Part shown: positions 53,988 to 62,991 of the stretch, piece by piece | How the letters are laid out: the number at the start of each line of letters is the position of its first letter | How positions within the stretch are numbered: position 1 is the stretch's first letter | DNA from: Candidatus Thiodiazotropha endolucinida | Lineage (GTDB): Bacteria > Pseudomonadota > Gammaproteobacteria > Chromatiales > Chromatiaceae | Assembly: GCF_001715975.1 (NCBI RefSeq) | Contig: NZ_MARB01000008.1 | Location: 124,001-188,000, forward strand | Direction: 5' to 3' | DNA length: 64,000 bases | The notes under the pieces: model-generated | The model's input: the letters and a program-made list of their open reading frames with translations, nothing else | What the model was told of the DNA's origin: nothing | Database searches by the model: none | Made by a program: the position numbers and the translations under genes

Positions 53988-56900
53988 GCTGGCTGTTTCT
54001 TCAGGCTGGATTCAAACGCTTCCGGTTGTAACGGACGGTCAAAGTAATAACCTTGAAATATCCTGCAGCCGTTGTCACGCAGAAATTGCAATTGTTGCTC
54101 TGTTTCGACGCCGACTGCAACAGCTTCGATCTCCATCTGATGAGCGATGGTAATGATTGTCTGTACCAGTTTGGCGTCTTTGTGGTCGCTGGTGATATCC
54201 CTGATGAAACTACGGTCGATCTTCAGTTCATCCAGTGGCAACTGTCTCAAGTAGGCGATAGAAGCATAGCCTGTTCCAAAACTGTCGATACAAAATCTGA
54301 CCCCAAGCTGCTTTAATGCGAGTATCTTCTGTTTCGCCTCATCAAGGTTTTCCGCCAGGGTGTTTTCATGGATTTCCAGGGTCAGCCTGTTCGGGCTGAA
54401 TGAGGTCTCCCTCAGAATAGTCTTGACCTGATCGGTAAAACTGACCTGGTGAAAATGTATAGCGTTGATGTTGACTGCAATGCGTTTGAGATTATTCGGT
54501 TCCTGCACCCATGGTTTGCTCAGCATCAGGGCATGTCTCAGCACCCACTCGCTGATCGGCAGGATCTGTCCCGACTCCTCGGCCGCGGGAAGAATGATAT
54601 TGGGTTTGATTTCACCCTGTTGTGGATGGTCCCAGCGCAACAGCGCTTCAGCGCTCACCAATTCATCCTCGCTGTTGTACTGGGGCTGGAAATGGAGAAG
54701 TAACTGGTTGTTTGCCAGTGCCAGCCTGAGGTCGTGCTGCAGACGCAGATGTTCCTCTGCCGCCTGCTGCATCCCCGGAAGAAAGAAGCGGATGGTATTG
54801 CGACCGGCATCTTTGGCCCGGTACATCGCAGTATCGGCAAATTTGAGGATATCGTCAGCGGTTTCATTGTTCATCGGGAAAATCACGATACCGATACTGG
54901 GCGTGATATGAAGTTCGTTACCGCTGATGGTATACGGCTCCGAAATGGTCCTGAGAATCTTATTCGCACCTTGTTGGGCCTGCTGCGCCGCGAGTTGAGG
55001 GTCCCCGCTCAATTCAGAAAACAGCACCACGAATTCGTCACCTCCGAGTCGGGAGGCAGTATCTTCATCGCGGATCTGCTCAGTCAATCTAATGGCCACC
55101 TCCCGCAGTAGTAGATCTCCGATATTGTGTCCCAAGGAGTCGTTAATAGTCTTGAAATGGTCCAGGTCCATAAACATGACCGCCCCACGGTGGTTGTGTC
55201 GCAGGCAGCGAGCCCTTGCCTGACTGAGGCGATCCAGCAGTAAGCGTCTATTCGGCAGTTCGGTAAGCGCATCGAATGTGGCCTGGTGTTCCAGTCGGTC
55301 CATTGCGTGCATGCGTTCGATCTCGGCACTCACCCGGGCGGCGATAATATCCATCACATCCATCCATTCATGTTCCATGAACAAGGGTTTGCTGGATGTA
55401 ACCCAGACGATACCTGTTACCCTGCCTGTACGATCCTTGATAGGTGTGCCGGCATAGCCCTGAGCCTTCAGTAAGACCAGATTTTCGTCGCCGGGAAACA
55501 GGTCCTGCACCCCCTGAGTGTAGAGCTGGGCGCTATCTTTGATCACGACATCGCAGGGCGTTCCTGCCAGTGTGTATTCAAAATCATCAATGGATTTGTT
55601 GTTGACAATGGTTGCCAGGGCTTTGATACGGTCGTTACCGATCAACTCGCCGATATTAGCTCCATCGGCATCGAACCAGCGGCAAAGTTCCTGTGCGACA
55701 TGCTTGAAGAAATCACCGTCGGTAATGCCCACCATACTGCGCATTAACGTATGCATGGTATCGGCTGCCCGCTTTCGATCAGAGATATCCTGATGGGTGC
55801 CGCAGACGCGAGTGGGGCGGTTGCTGCTCGGTTCATGTTCCACGGCGCCGCCGGAACCCTCGATCCATATCCAGCGGCCATCGCTGTGGCGCATTCGAAA
55901 CTCCACATTGTAGGGAATGCCATCCTCGATATGCTGCATAATGATTGGCATCACCCGCTCTCTATCCGCTGGGTGTAGGCGGCCACGCCAATCCTCGATA
56001 TTGCCTTTCAGGTCACCCGGCAACAATCCCAGCATATCCATCCATCTGCTGTTCACCGTCAACTCGTTTGTGGTCAGGTTCCAATCCCAGAAGCCCAGCG
56101 TGGCGCCTTTGATGACCAGGGAGAGTTGTCTTTCCGTATCCCGTTGCAGACTGATGTCCATGATCGAGACAGGAATACGGCGAGCCTCGTCAACGGTGCG
56201 GGAGAGAGGAAAAGAGATCAACAGCTGAATCGGTCTGCCGTCGGCTGCAAGCATGGAGATCTCCGCAGTGAATAGCCGCTTTTTTTCGCTGCTTGCGATG
56301 AGAAACTCCTTCAATGCGGTGAATACATCAGGCGTGTAGCTGTCCGGCAGCCAATGTTGCAGTTCATACAAAGTGTCGACGGCGAAAAGCCGCAGGGTAG
56401 CCGGGTTTGCGTTCACGATGCGGATCAGCTGAATATATTCAGCAAGCTCCTGTGGATGGTTGTCTAAATAACTGCGGATATCCTTCACGCCTGAGTCGGT
56501 GAGTTCCTGCAGTTTGATCAGGGCCCTCGAGCTGTCACCCTCACAGAGCGCAATGGCAACGCCGTTGAAGAACTGTCGATACTGCGCCTCCTGGGTAATC
56601 AGTTTTTGACTCTTACGGCTGTGTTTCAGGCTAAGGATCTGCGCCAAGATAAACAGTGCGATGATCACAAGACTGCTCATCAGGAGCACCTGCAATACCC
56701 AGGTCGGTATCTTCTCTTCTATGGTTGTTTCCGGCTCGAATAAGCTGCTCAGGTTTTGTTGGTAGGCTGAACGGTCATCAATTTTCATGATCGCTAAATG
56801 GTATTCCAGCCGTTTCTTGATATATTCGGCGCTGGGTGATTTTCGCGATATGGCAAGACGAATATCCTGAGGCATCAGTACAATGGGGCTGGCGATGGCA

Positions 56901-57508
56901 GGGTAGATATGACCCCGTGTAGCGCCAAACAGGCGGTTGACCAGGCCGGCGTCCGCGTTGCCTAGAGAGACGGCGCGCAGGACCCTGTCATAGGTGTCGT
57001 ATTCGATGAGATCACAGGTAATGAGGAACGACTCGCACAGGGATTCAAGACCGCCCGCACCCGTGATATACACATCATCCCGCAACACGGCGATACGCTT
57101 TCCGTCCAGGTCCGGAAACGACTTGACCGGTGACGTTTCAGGAATGAAAATCTGCTCCCAATTACTGACCAGTCCTTGTTCGATGAACAAAAACTGTTGT
57201 TGTCTGTCTGTATTGATTGCTATGGCCGGCAGCAGGTCGATCCTGCCGTTGGCGAGGCGCTGCAGATTTTCGCTCCAGGTGCCGGTTACGTAATGCAGTT
57301 TCCAGCCCTCCTTGGAAGCGATGTCGTTGAGGGTCTCTATGAATAGACCACCGGGACTCCCGGTCTGATTGACAGTGACGAGGGGTGGATTGTTATAGAT
57401 GCCGACTTTTAACAAAGTAGCCGATTGATCGGCTTGAATGACTTCTACTAAAAGGATTGAAAAGAGCAGGAAATACCTTCCAATAGTATTGACAGCTCGT
57501 CTCCGCAT
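53984..57508 (-). CDS. Periplasmic-sensor GGDEF-EAL cyclic-di-GMP protein
   Basis: An 1174-aa membrane signalling protein. In order: signal sequence, periplasmic PBPb-like ligand-binding domain (about 30-275: KVGIYNNPPLVTVNQTGSPGGLFIE), membrane helix (VLLMSSLVIIALFILAQIL, about 285), two PAS regions (about 310-450 and 450-580, the latter with FRMRHSDGRWIWIEGSGG), GAF-like domain (about 590-740), GGDEF (ASRLGGDEFVVLF, intact) and EAL (SAEALLRWDHP, intact). In the EAL domain the metal-binding DDFGTG reads DSFGTG, so phosphodiesterase activity may be impaired. It is translationally coupled to xseA. Confidence 0.92.
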   Translation of the reverse strand: MRRRAVNTIGRYFLLFSILLVEVIQADQSATLLKVGIYNNPPLVTVNQTGSPGGLFIETLNDIASKEGWKLHYVTGTWSENLQRLANGRIDLLPAIAINTDRQQQFLFIEQGLVSNWEQIFIPETSPVKSFPDLDGKRIAVLRDDVYITGAGGLESLCESFLITCDLIEYDTYDRVLRAVSLGNADAGLVNRLFGATRGHIYPAIASPIVLMPQDIRLAISRKSPSAEYIKKRLEYHLAIMKIDDRSAYQQNLSSLFEPETTIEEKIPTWVLQVLLMSSLVIIALFILAQILSLKHSRKSQKLITQEAQYRQFFNGVAIALCEGDSSRALIKLQELTDSGVKDIRSYLDNHPQELAEYIQLIRIVNANPATLRLFAVDTLYELQHWLPDSYTPDVFTALKEFLIASSEKKRLFTAEISMLAADGRPIQLLISFPLSRTVDEARRIPVSIMDISLQRDTERQLSLVIKGATLGFWDWNLTTNELTVNSRWMDMLGLLPGDLKGNIEDWRGRLHPADRERVMPIIMQHIEDGIPYNVEFRMRHSDGRWIWIEGSGGAVEHEPSSNRPTRVCGTHQDISDRKRAADTMHTLMRSMVGITDGDFFKHVAQELCRWFDADGANIGELIGNDRIKALATIVNNKSIDDFEYTLAGTPCDVVIKDSAQLYTQGVQDLFPGDENLVLLKAQGYAGTPIKDRTGRVTGIVWVTSSKPLFMEHEWMDVMDIIAARVSAEIERMHAMDRLEHQATFDALTELPNRRLLLDRLSQARARCLRHNHRGAVMFMDLDHFKTINDSLGHNIGDLLLREVAIRLTEQIRDEDTASRLGGDEFVVLFSELSGDPQLAAQQAQQGANKILRTISEPYTISGNELHITPSIGIVIFPMNNETADDILKFADTAMYRAKDAGRNTIRFFLPGMQQAAEEHLRLQHDLRLALANNQLLLHFQPQYNSEDELVSAEALLRWDHPQQGEIKPNIILPAAEESGQILPISEWVLRHALMLSKPWVQEPNNLKRIAVNINAIHFHQVSFTDQVKTILRETSFSPNRLTLEIHENTLAENLDEAKQKILALKQLGVRFCIDSFGTGYASIAYLRQLPLDELKIDRSFIRDITSDHKDAKLVQTIITIAHQMEIEAVAVGVETEQQLQFLRDNGCRIFQGYYFDRPLQPEAFESSLKKQPA

Positions 57509-57739
57509 AGTCGCAGTTCCGGTGAAAAACAGTCCTTACCAGAAGCATAGCGCTTTGATAACCGAATGTTGGGTAATATTTCATGTTGCTGAAGCCTCAT
57601 TACCTTTTCGGTTCCTGCCCAACCTTGCGCCGCACGGAGTCCGTCAGACGATGCGTAGTGAGGGGTAGATCGCTAGGCTCGCGATAGCGTTTTATCGAGA
57701 CTCTATATTTCTGATTTATAGGATATTTATGGTTAACGG

Positions 57740-57768
57740 TTTACCGGCCAACCGGCACCTCCTATAAT
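57740..57768 (+). promoter_or_regulatory. Sigma-70 promoter of guaB
   Basis: -35 TTTACC (57740-57745) and consensus -10 TATAAT (57763-57768) with a 17-base spacer, about 31 bases before the predicted start of the guaB message leader and 39 before the ATG. The rest of the 298-base gap has no gene. Confidence 0.75.
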
Positions 57769-57806
57769 GCCCGGTTTATTTCACCCCACCTGCCGGAATA
57801 AATGCT

Positions 57807-59270
57807 ATGCGTGTAATCGAGGAAGCCCTCACATTCGACGATGTACTTCTGGTACCGGCCCACTCTCAGGTACTCCCTAAAGATGTAGATCTACGGACCA
57901 AGCTGACCCGTGGGATTGAGCTCAGTATCCCCCTGGTTTCCGCTGCCATGGATACCGTGACCGAGGCCCGTTTCGCCATTGCACTGGCCCTGGAAGGGGG
58001 AATAGGCATCGTGCACAAAAATATGACCCCCCAGCAGCAGGCCGCAGAGGTCGCCAAGGTCAAGAAATACGAGAGCGGCGTCATTCGTGAGCCCATAACG
58101 GTTGGACCCTATGTCAGTATTGGCGAGGTTGTCGAGCTGACCCGGGCGAGAAATATCTCCGGGGTACCGGTCGTGGACGGTAAAGAGTTGGTCGGCATTG
58201 TCACTGGACGGGATCTGCGTTTCGAGCGAAAGATGGATGATCCGGTACGCAACATTATGACTAAAAAGGAGAATTTGGTTACGGTCAAGGAAGGTGCAAG
58301 TCGCGACGAGGTACTGCAACTACTGCATAAAAACCGTATCGAGAAAGTGCTTGTGGTGGATGACGATTTCTCGCTGCGCGGCATGATTACGGCAAAGGAT
58401 ATTCAGAAGGCCAAGGACTATCCCGGCGCCTGTCGCGATGAACATGAACGTCTCAGAGTAGGCGCCGCGGTGGGTGTCGGCGCGGGTACCGAGGAGCGGG
58501 TGGATGCGCTGGTCAGGGCCGGTGTCGATGTGGTGGTGGTGGATACCGCCCACGGCCACTCCCAGGGCGTGCTCGACCGGGTTGCCTGGGTTAAGAAGGA
58601 GTATCCCGATGTGCAGGTGATCGGCGGTAATATAGCCACCGGGGAAGCCGCCAACGACCTGGTCAAGGCGGGCGCGGATGCGGTCAAGGTGGGAATAGGT
58701 CCCGGTTCCATCTGTACCACACGCATCGTTGCCGGGGTGGGTGTACCCCAGGTGACTGCGGTAACGAACGTTGCCAAGGCCCTTGAAGGTACCGGCGTGC
58801 CGCTGATTGCCGATGGCGGCCTGCGCTACTCAGGGGATATCGCCAAGGTCCTGGCTGCAGGCGCCTATTCGGTCATGATCGGAGGCATGTTTGCCGGCAC
58901 CGACGAGGCTCCCGGCGAGGTGGAGATCTACCAGGGCCGTTCCTACAAATCCTATCGGGGTATGGGTTCACTGGGCGCCATGTCCGGTAAGGATGGCTCC
59001 AGCGACCGCTATTTCCAGGAGACCAATGAAAAAGAGAAACTGGTGCCGGAGGGTATCGAGGGCCGGGTTCCCTACAAGGGGCCTGTGGTCGGTGTCATCT
59101 ATCAGGTGATCGGCGGTATCCGCTCCAGCATGGGCTATACAGGCTGTGCCAACATCGACGAGATGCGTACCAAGCCGGTGTTCGTGAGGGTCACCAATGC
59201 GGGGGTTACCGAGTCCCACGTCCATGACGTGGCCATCACCAAAGAAGCCCCCAACTATCGGCGCGATTGA
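57807..59270 (+). CDS. guaB: Inosine-5'-monophosphate dehydrogenase
   Basis: A 487-aa enzyme making XMP from IMP, the first committed step to GMP. The start [24 protein letters not shown] is canonical. A CBS pair is inserted at about residues 90-205. The catalytic loop is [20 protein letters not shown] with the active Cys, and [10 protein letters not shown] follows. It is followed immediately by guaA. Confidence 0.98.
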   Translation: MRVIEEALTFDDVLLVPAHSQVLPKDVDLRTKLTRGIELSIPLVSAAMDTVTEARFAIALALEGGIGIVHKNMTPQQQAAEVAKVKKYESGVIREPITVGPYVSIGEVVELTRARNISGVPVVDGKELVGIVTGRDLRFERKMDDPVRNIMTKKENLVTVKEGASRDEVLQLLHKNRIEKVLVVDDDFSLRGMITAKDIQKAKDYPGACRDEHERLRVGAAVGVGAGTEERVDALVRAGVDVVVVDTAHGHSQGVLDRVAWVKKEYPDVQVIGGNIATGEAANDLVKAGADAVKVGIGPGSICTTRIVAGVGVPQVTAVTNVAKALEGTGVPLIADGGLRYSGDIAKVLAAGAYSVMIGGMFAGTDEAPGEVEIYQGRSYKSYRGMGSLGAMSGKDGSSDRYFQETNEKEKLVPEGIEGRVPYKGPVVGVIYQVIGGIRSSMGYTGCANIDEMRTKPVFVRVTNAGVTESHVHDVAITKEAPNYRRD

Positions 59271-59271
59271 C

Positions 59272-60849
59272 ATGACGACTGATATCCATGCCCATCGGAT
59301 CCTGATCCTCGATTTCGGCTCCCAATATACCCAGTTGATCGCCCGCCGTGTGCGCGAGGCGGGTGTCTATTGCGAGATCTATCCCTACGACAATCCCGAT
59401 CAGGGATTAAGCGGCGTGAAACCGGCCGGTGTCATCCTCTCTGGGGGTCCGGAGACGGTAACCGCCGATGAGGCGCCGGCGGCGCCAAACGAGGTATTCG
59501 AGCTTGGCGTGCCGGTATTGGGGATCTGCTACGGCATGCAGACCATGGCGGCTCAACTTGGTGGCGAGGTGGCATCGTCAGACAGGCATGAGTATGGTTA
59601 CGCCCAGGTGCGCGCCAGAGGCCACTCCCGACTGCTCAAGGATATCGAGGACCATACCAGCAAAGAGGGATATGGCTTGCTGGATGTCTGGATGAGTCAT
59701 GGCGATCGCGTGGAGTCCCTTCCCGAGGGATTCAGGGTGATCTGCGAGACGGAGAATGCACCCATCGCCGGTATCGCCGATGAATCCCGTGACTACTATG
59801 GTCTGCAGTTCCATCCCGAAGTGACCCATACCCGCCAGGGCCAACGCATCATCGAACGCTTTCTGTTCAAGATCTGCGGTTGCGAGGTGTTGTGGACGCC
59901 GGGCAAGATCATCGAGGATACCCTCCACCATGTGCGTGAACAGGTTGGTGAAAAGCAGGTCGTGCTGGGTCTCTCCGGCGGTGTCGATTCCTCCGTCGTG
60001 GCGGCGATGCTGCATCGTGCCATCGGCGATCAGCTGACCTGCGTGTTTGTCGACAACGGCCTGCTGCGCCTCAATGAGGGCGACCAGGTGATGGCCACCT
60101 TCGCCGAGCACATGGGTGTCAAGGTGATCCGGGTGGATGCGGAGGATCGCTTTCTCAAGGCGTTGAGCGGGATTGCCGAACCGGAACAGAAACGCAAGAT
60201 TATCGGTAACCTCTTCATCGATATTTTCGAGGAGGAGGCCGGCAAGCTGGAAGATGTCTCTTTTCTTGCCCAGGGCACCATCTATCCCGATGTGATCGAA
60301 TCGGCGGGCGCCAAGTCGGGCAAGGCCCATGTCATCAAGTCCCACCACAATGTGGGGGGGCTGCCCGACTATATGAAGCTGGCGCTGGTTGAACCTCTGC
60401 GCGAGCTGTTCAAGGACGAGGTGCGCAAGATCGGTGTTGAACTGGGTCTGCCCTACGAAATGATCTACCGCCACCCCTTTCCCGGACCGGGTCTTGGGGT
60501 GCGCATCCTCGGCGAGGTGAACAAGGAGTATGCCGATCTGTTGCGGCAGGCCGATCACATCTACATCGAAGAACTCTATAAACAGAATCTCTATGACGAA
60601 GTCAGCCAGGCCTTCGCCGTTTTCCTGCCGGTCAAGTCTGTGGGTGTGGTGGGGGATGCCAGGGCTTATGAGTATGTCGTCACCCTCAGAGCGGTGAAGA
60701 CGGTGGATTTCATGACGGCCAAGTTCGCCCATCTGCCATTCGAGTTTCTCGAAGAGGTGTCACGCCGAATCATCAATGAGGTCCAGGGTATATCCCGGGT
60801 GGCCTATGACATCTCCAGCAAGCCGCCTGCCACTATTGAGTGGGAGTGA
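59272..60849 (+). CDS. guaA: GMP synthase (glutamine-hydrolysing)
   Basis: A 525-aa enzyme converting XMP to GMP. The glutamine amidotransferase class I domain carries the nucleophile in GICYGMQ and the partner motif FHPEVTHT. The ATP-pyrophosphatase P-loop is [12 protein letters not shown]. The dimerisation domain ends [15 protein letters not shown] 59272 is 1 base after the guaB stop. A longer frame from 59197 would overlap guaB. Confidence 0.98.
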   Translation: MTTDIHAHRILILDFGSQYTQLIARRVREAGVYCEIYPYDNPDQGLSGVKPAGVILSGGPETVTADEAPAAPNEVFELGVPVLGICYGMQTMAAQLGGEVASSDRHEYGYAQVRARGHSRLLKDIEDHTSKEGYGLLDVWMSHGDRVESLPEGFRVICETENAPIAGIADESRDYYGLQFHPEVTHTRQGQRIIERFLFKICGCEVLWTPGKIIEDTLHHVREQVGEKQVVLGLSGGVDSSVVAAMLHRAIGDQLTCVFVDNGLLRLNEGDQVMATFAEHMGVKVIRVDAEDRFLKALSGIAEPEQKRKIIGNLFIDIFEEEAGKLEDVSFLAQGTIYPDVIESAGAKSGKAHVIKSHHNVGGLPDYMKLALVEPLRELFKDEVRKIGVELGLPYEMIYRHPFPGPGLGVRILGEVNKEYADLLRQADHIYIEELYKQNLYDEVSQAFAVFLPVKSVGVVGDARAYEYVVTLRAVKTVDFMTAKFAHLPFEFLEEVSRRIINEVQGISRVAYDISSKPPATIEWE

Positions 60850-60943
60850 CTGGAATTTATAACATATTGAAATATAAGAATAAAAACAATCCAATTGATA
60901 ATGTAATCTACATCATCAATGGTATTTATTGCGCATAGCAAGG

Positions 60944-60990
60944 CAGAAAACATCGATACCATGAAAGGTAAATTGATGCTGGCATGGTAT
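60944..60990. repeat. 47-bp repeat flanking the AbiE module, copy 1
   Basis: Matches 62838-62884 at 39 of 47 positions without gaps. Each contains GATACCATG, 19 bases, then CATGGTAT, an inverted repeat able to bind a dimer. Confidence 0.65.
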
Positions 60991-61032
60991 CAGCTGCGCT
61001 GAGCATTACCTGTTTGAGCAAGGCCTCAGCCC

Positions 61033-61057
61033 GCCGGTCATTAAAGACATGACCGGC
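61033..61057. promoter_or_regulatory. Inverted repeat upstream of AbiEi
   Basis: GCCGGTCAT-TAAAGAC-ATGACCGGC, a perfect 9-bp inverted repeat about 140 bases before the AbiEi frame. AbiEi antitoxins are known to repress their own operon through inverted repeats, so an operator is plausible. Confidence 0.4.
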
Positions 61058-61194
61058 TACCAAGCCACGAAGGGGATGCGTGTCGTTGCTTGTTTTGCGC
61101 CGACCTTACCCCGCGCTCACTCATACAGACTTCGAGGCTCTGAATAGCGCTTTTATTTTAAAAGAAAAAGATATACACTTTTCTTTCAAAATAT

Positions 61195-61705
61195 ATGGGC
61201 AAGCACGCAGACAGTACCAACAGCAAGATCCTCCGCCGGATTCAGGGCCGCAAGCGGGGCTGGGTCTTTACGCCAGACAGTTTTACGGATCTTGGTACCC
61301 GCCGGGCTGTCGATCTTGCACTGATGCGGTATCGGGACAGCGGCCTTATCCGCCAGCTGGCCCGGGGCCTACGCAGCCAATTTGCTTGGACTCTCCAAGC
61401 AAGTCCCCATGAAGGTTGTTTATTTAACGGATGGTCGCTCACGGACTGTCCAGGTTGGCAAGTGTCAGATCATCCTGAAGCACACGACTCCCCGCAATAT
61501 GGCCACTGCGGGAAAGATCAGTGGGTTGGTGATCCAGGCACTGCGCCACCTGAGCAGGAAGAACGTCGATCAGCAAGTCGTCGCACAGCTCGATCGTCGG
61601 CTCGATGACGATGCACGCAAGCAACTGGTAAAGGATATTCGATATGCCCCAGCCTGGATCGCCGATATCTTTCGTTCACTGGCCGATCGGGAAAGCGCAG
61701 CATGA
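61195..61705 (+). pseudogene. AbiEi/DUF6088-type antitoxin, disrupted
   Basis: The frame from 61195 reads GRKRGWVFTPDSFTDLGTRRAVDLALMRYRDSGLIRQLARG, the winged-helix part of DUF6088. It then breaks at about 61366-61370. The homologous continuation YAANLLGLSKQVPMKVVYLTDGRSR is in the next frame and runs to 61705. Intact members have roughly 35-40 residues between these blocks, so the lesion is an internal deletion that also shifts the frame. AbiEi normally represses the operon and neutralises the AbiEii toxin. Confidence 0.8.
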
Positions 61706-62727
61706 AAGAATTTATTGGGATGTCGGAAGAACGTCGCCGGCTGGTCTGTACGGAGACGGGCGCACAACTGAATCTGTTCGAGATTGCCGTCGAAAAGGAC
61801 TTCTGGGTTTGTTGGACGCTGGGCAAATTGTTCAGTCTGCCCGAATTGGACAAACATCTGACGTTTAAGGGTGGTACGTCGTTATCCAAGTGCTGGAATC
61901 TCATCGAACGTTTTTCCGAAGCTATCGATATCGTTATCGACAGGAGAGCCCTGGGTTTTGGTGGAGAGAATGCCCCGGAACAGGCGCCCAGCAGGAAACA
62001 GATGACCAAGCGCCTCAAGGCGCTGAAAGAAGCCTGCCAGCAATGTATCAGCGACCAGATTCAACCGACACTCTTCGAATCGATCTCATCAGATCTACCG
62101 GACACACTCGAATGGTCGCTTGAGCCTGATCTCGACGATCCCGATGAACAGACCTTGCTGTTGTTGTATCCAACGGCCTTCCCGGAGCAGGCCGCCTATC
62201 TTCGTCGAGCTGTAAAGATTGAGATGGGCGCCCGGTCAGATACAGAGCCTGTTGCATCCGTCGAGATCACGCCCTATATCAGAGAAGCCTTCCCGGAATT
62301 ACTGGCCGAGCCAGGTTCAGAGGTGAGGGCAGTACGGCCAGAGCGCACCTTCTTGGAAAAAGCAATGCTGCTGCATGAGGAGACATTTCGTCCAGAGGCC
62401 AAGAAAAAGCAGCGACGATCGATGGCCCGCCATTACTATGACCTCTACCGGATGATTCAGGCCGGAGTGGGTGACGAGTCTGTCCGGGATCTTGGGCTAT
62501 TCCATCGGATTGCCATGCATCGTCAGGTGTTCTTCCGCTATACGTGGGTCGACTATTCGACGCTAAATCCGAAGGAACTGCAGCTGATACCCTCAGCCGC
62601 CGATCTCCCCGCGTGGCAGGCCGATTATAAAAGTATGCAGCAGGAAATGTTCTATGGTGATGTACCAACATTTGAGGAGATTATGGAGGAAGTCGCTGTT
62701 TTCCAGAACCTGCTGAATGCTGGGTAA
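61702..62727 (+). CDS. AbiEii-type nucleotidyltransferase toxin, probably inactive
   Basis: A 341-aa full-length member of the AbiEii/AbiGii family. Motif [27 protein letters not shown] (residues 55-80) is complete except that the usual SEDID reads SEAID: the first Asp of the metal-binding DxD (residue 74) is Ala. [16 protein letters not shown] (motif III) and [10 protein letters not shown] (motif IV) are intact. The ATG overlaps the antitoxin stop. Without the Asp, the nucleotide-transfer activity should be lost, matching the broken antitoxin. Confidence 0.85.
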
Positions 62728-62837
62728 GCGACATCACCTAGGGGCAGTGTGGAAGCGTTCAATCGGCAATTTTTTCGAGTATTTTGAAGGATTTTCTGAG
62801 CATGGTATTTTTCATGGTATATACCGCGTGTTGAAAT

Positions 62838-62884
62838 CAGAAAACAGCGATACCATGAGCGGCGAATTGGTACTGTCATGGTAT
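62838..62884. repeat. 47-bp repeat flanking the AbiE module, copy 2
   Basis: Same orientation as copy 1 at 60944. Extra CATGGTAT or ATGGTAT words precede it (62802-62808, 62813-62820). Confidence 0.65.
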
Positions 62885-62919
62885 TGACGGCATTCAGATT
62901 TCTCTTCTCGAGTGGGTGT

Positions 62920-62946
62920 GGCGTGATTATGGCCTATAATCACGCC
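62920..62946. promoter_or_regulatory. Operator-like inverted repeat before the Fic gene
   Basis: GGCGTGATTAT-GGCCT-ATAATCACGCC, perfect 11-bp arms. A half-site GGCGTGAATA follows at 62965, and TACAAT (62957-62962) could be the -10. This suggests an autoregulated promoter. Confidence 0.6.
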
Positions 62947-62991
62947 AATAATAATCTACAATATGGCGTGAATAAGTGCTAAAATCGCGCC

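Larger units (their letters stand above)
60850..61194. other. Intergenic region before the AbiE remnant
   Basis: A 345-base gap with two structured elements, listed separately, and AT-rich DNA just before the AbiEi start. No gene supported; the frame at 61080-61412 is a shadow. Confidence 0.45.

Noticed and set aside
61080-61412. 110-codon frame overlapping the AbiEi start
   Set aside because: It is out of frame with the recognisable DUF6088 residues and has no homology signals of its own.
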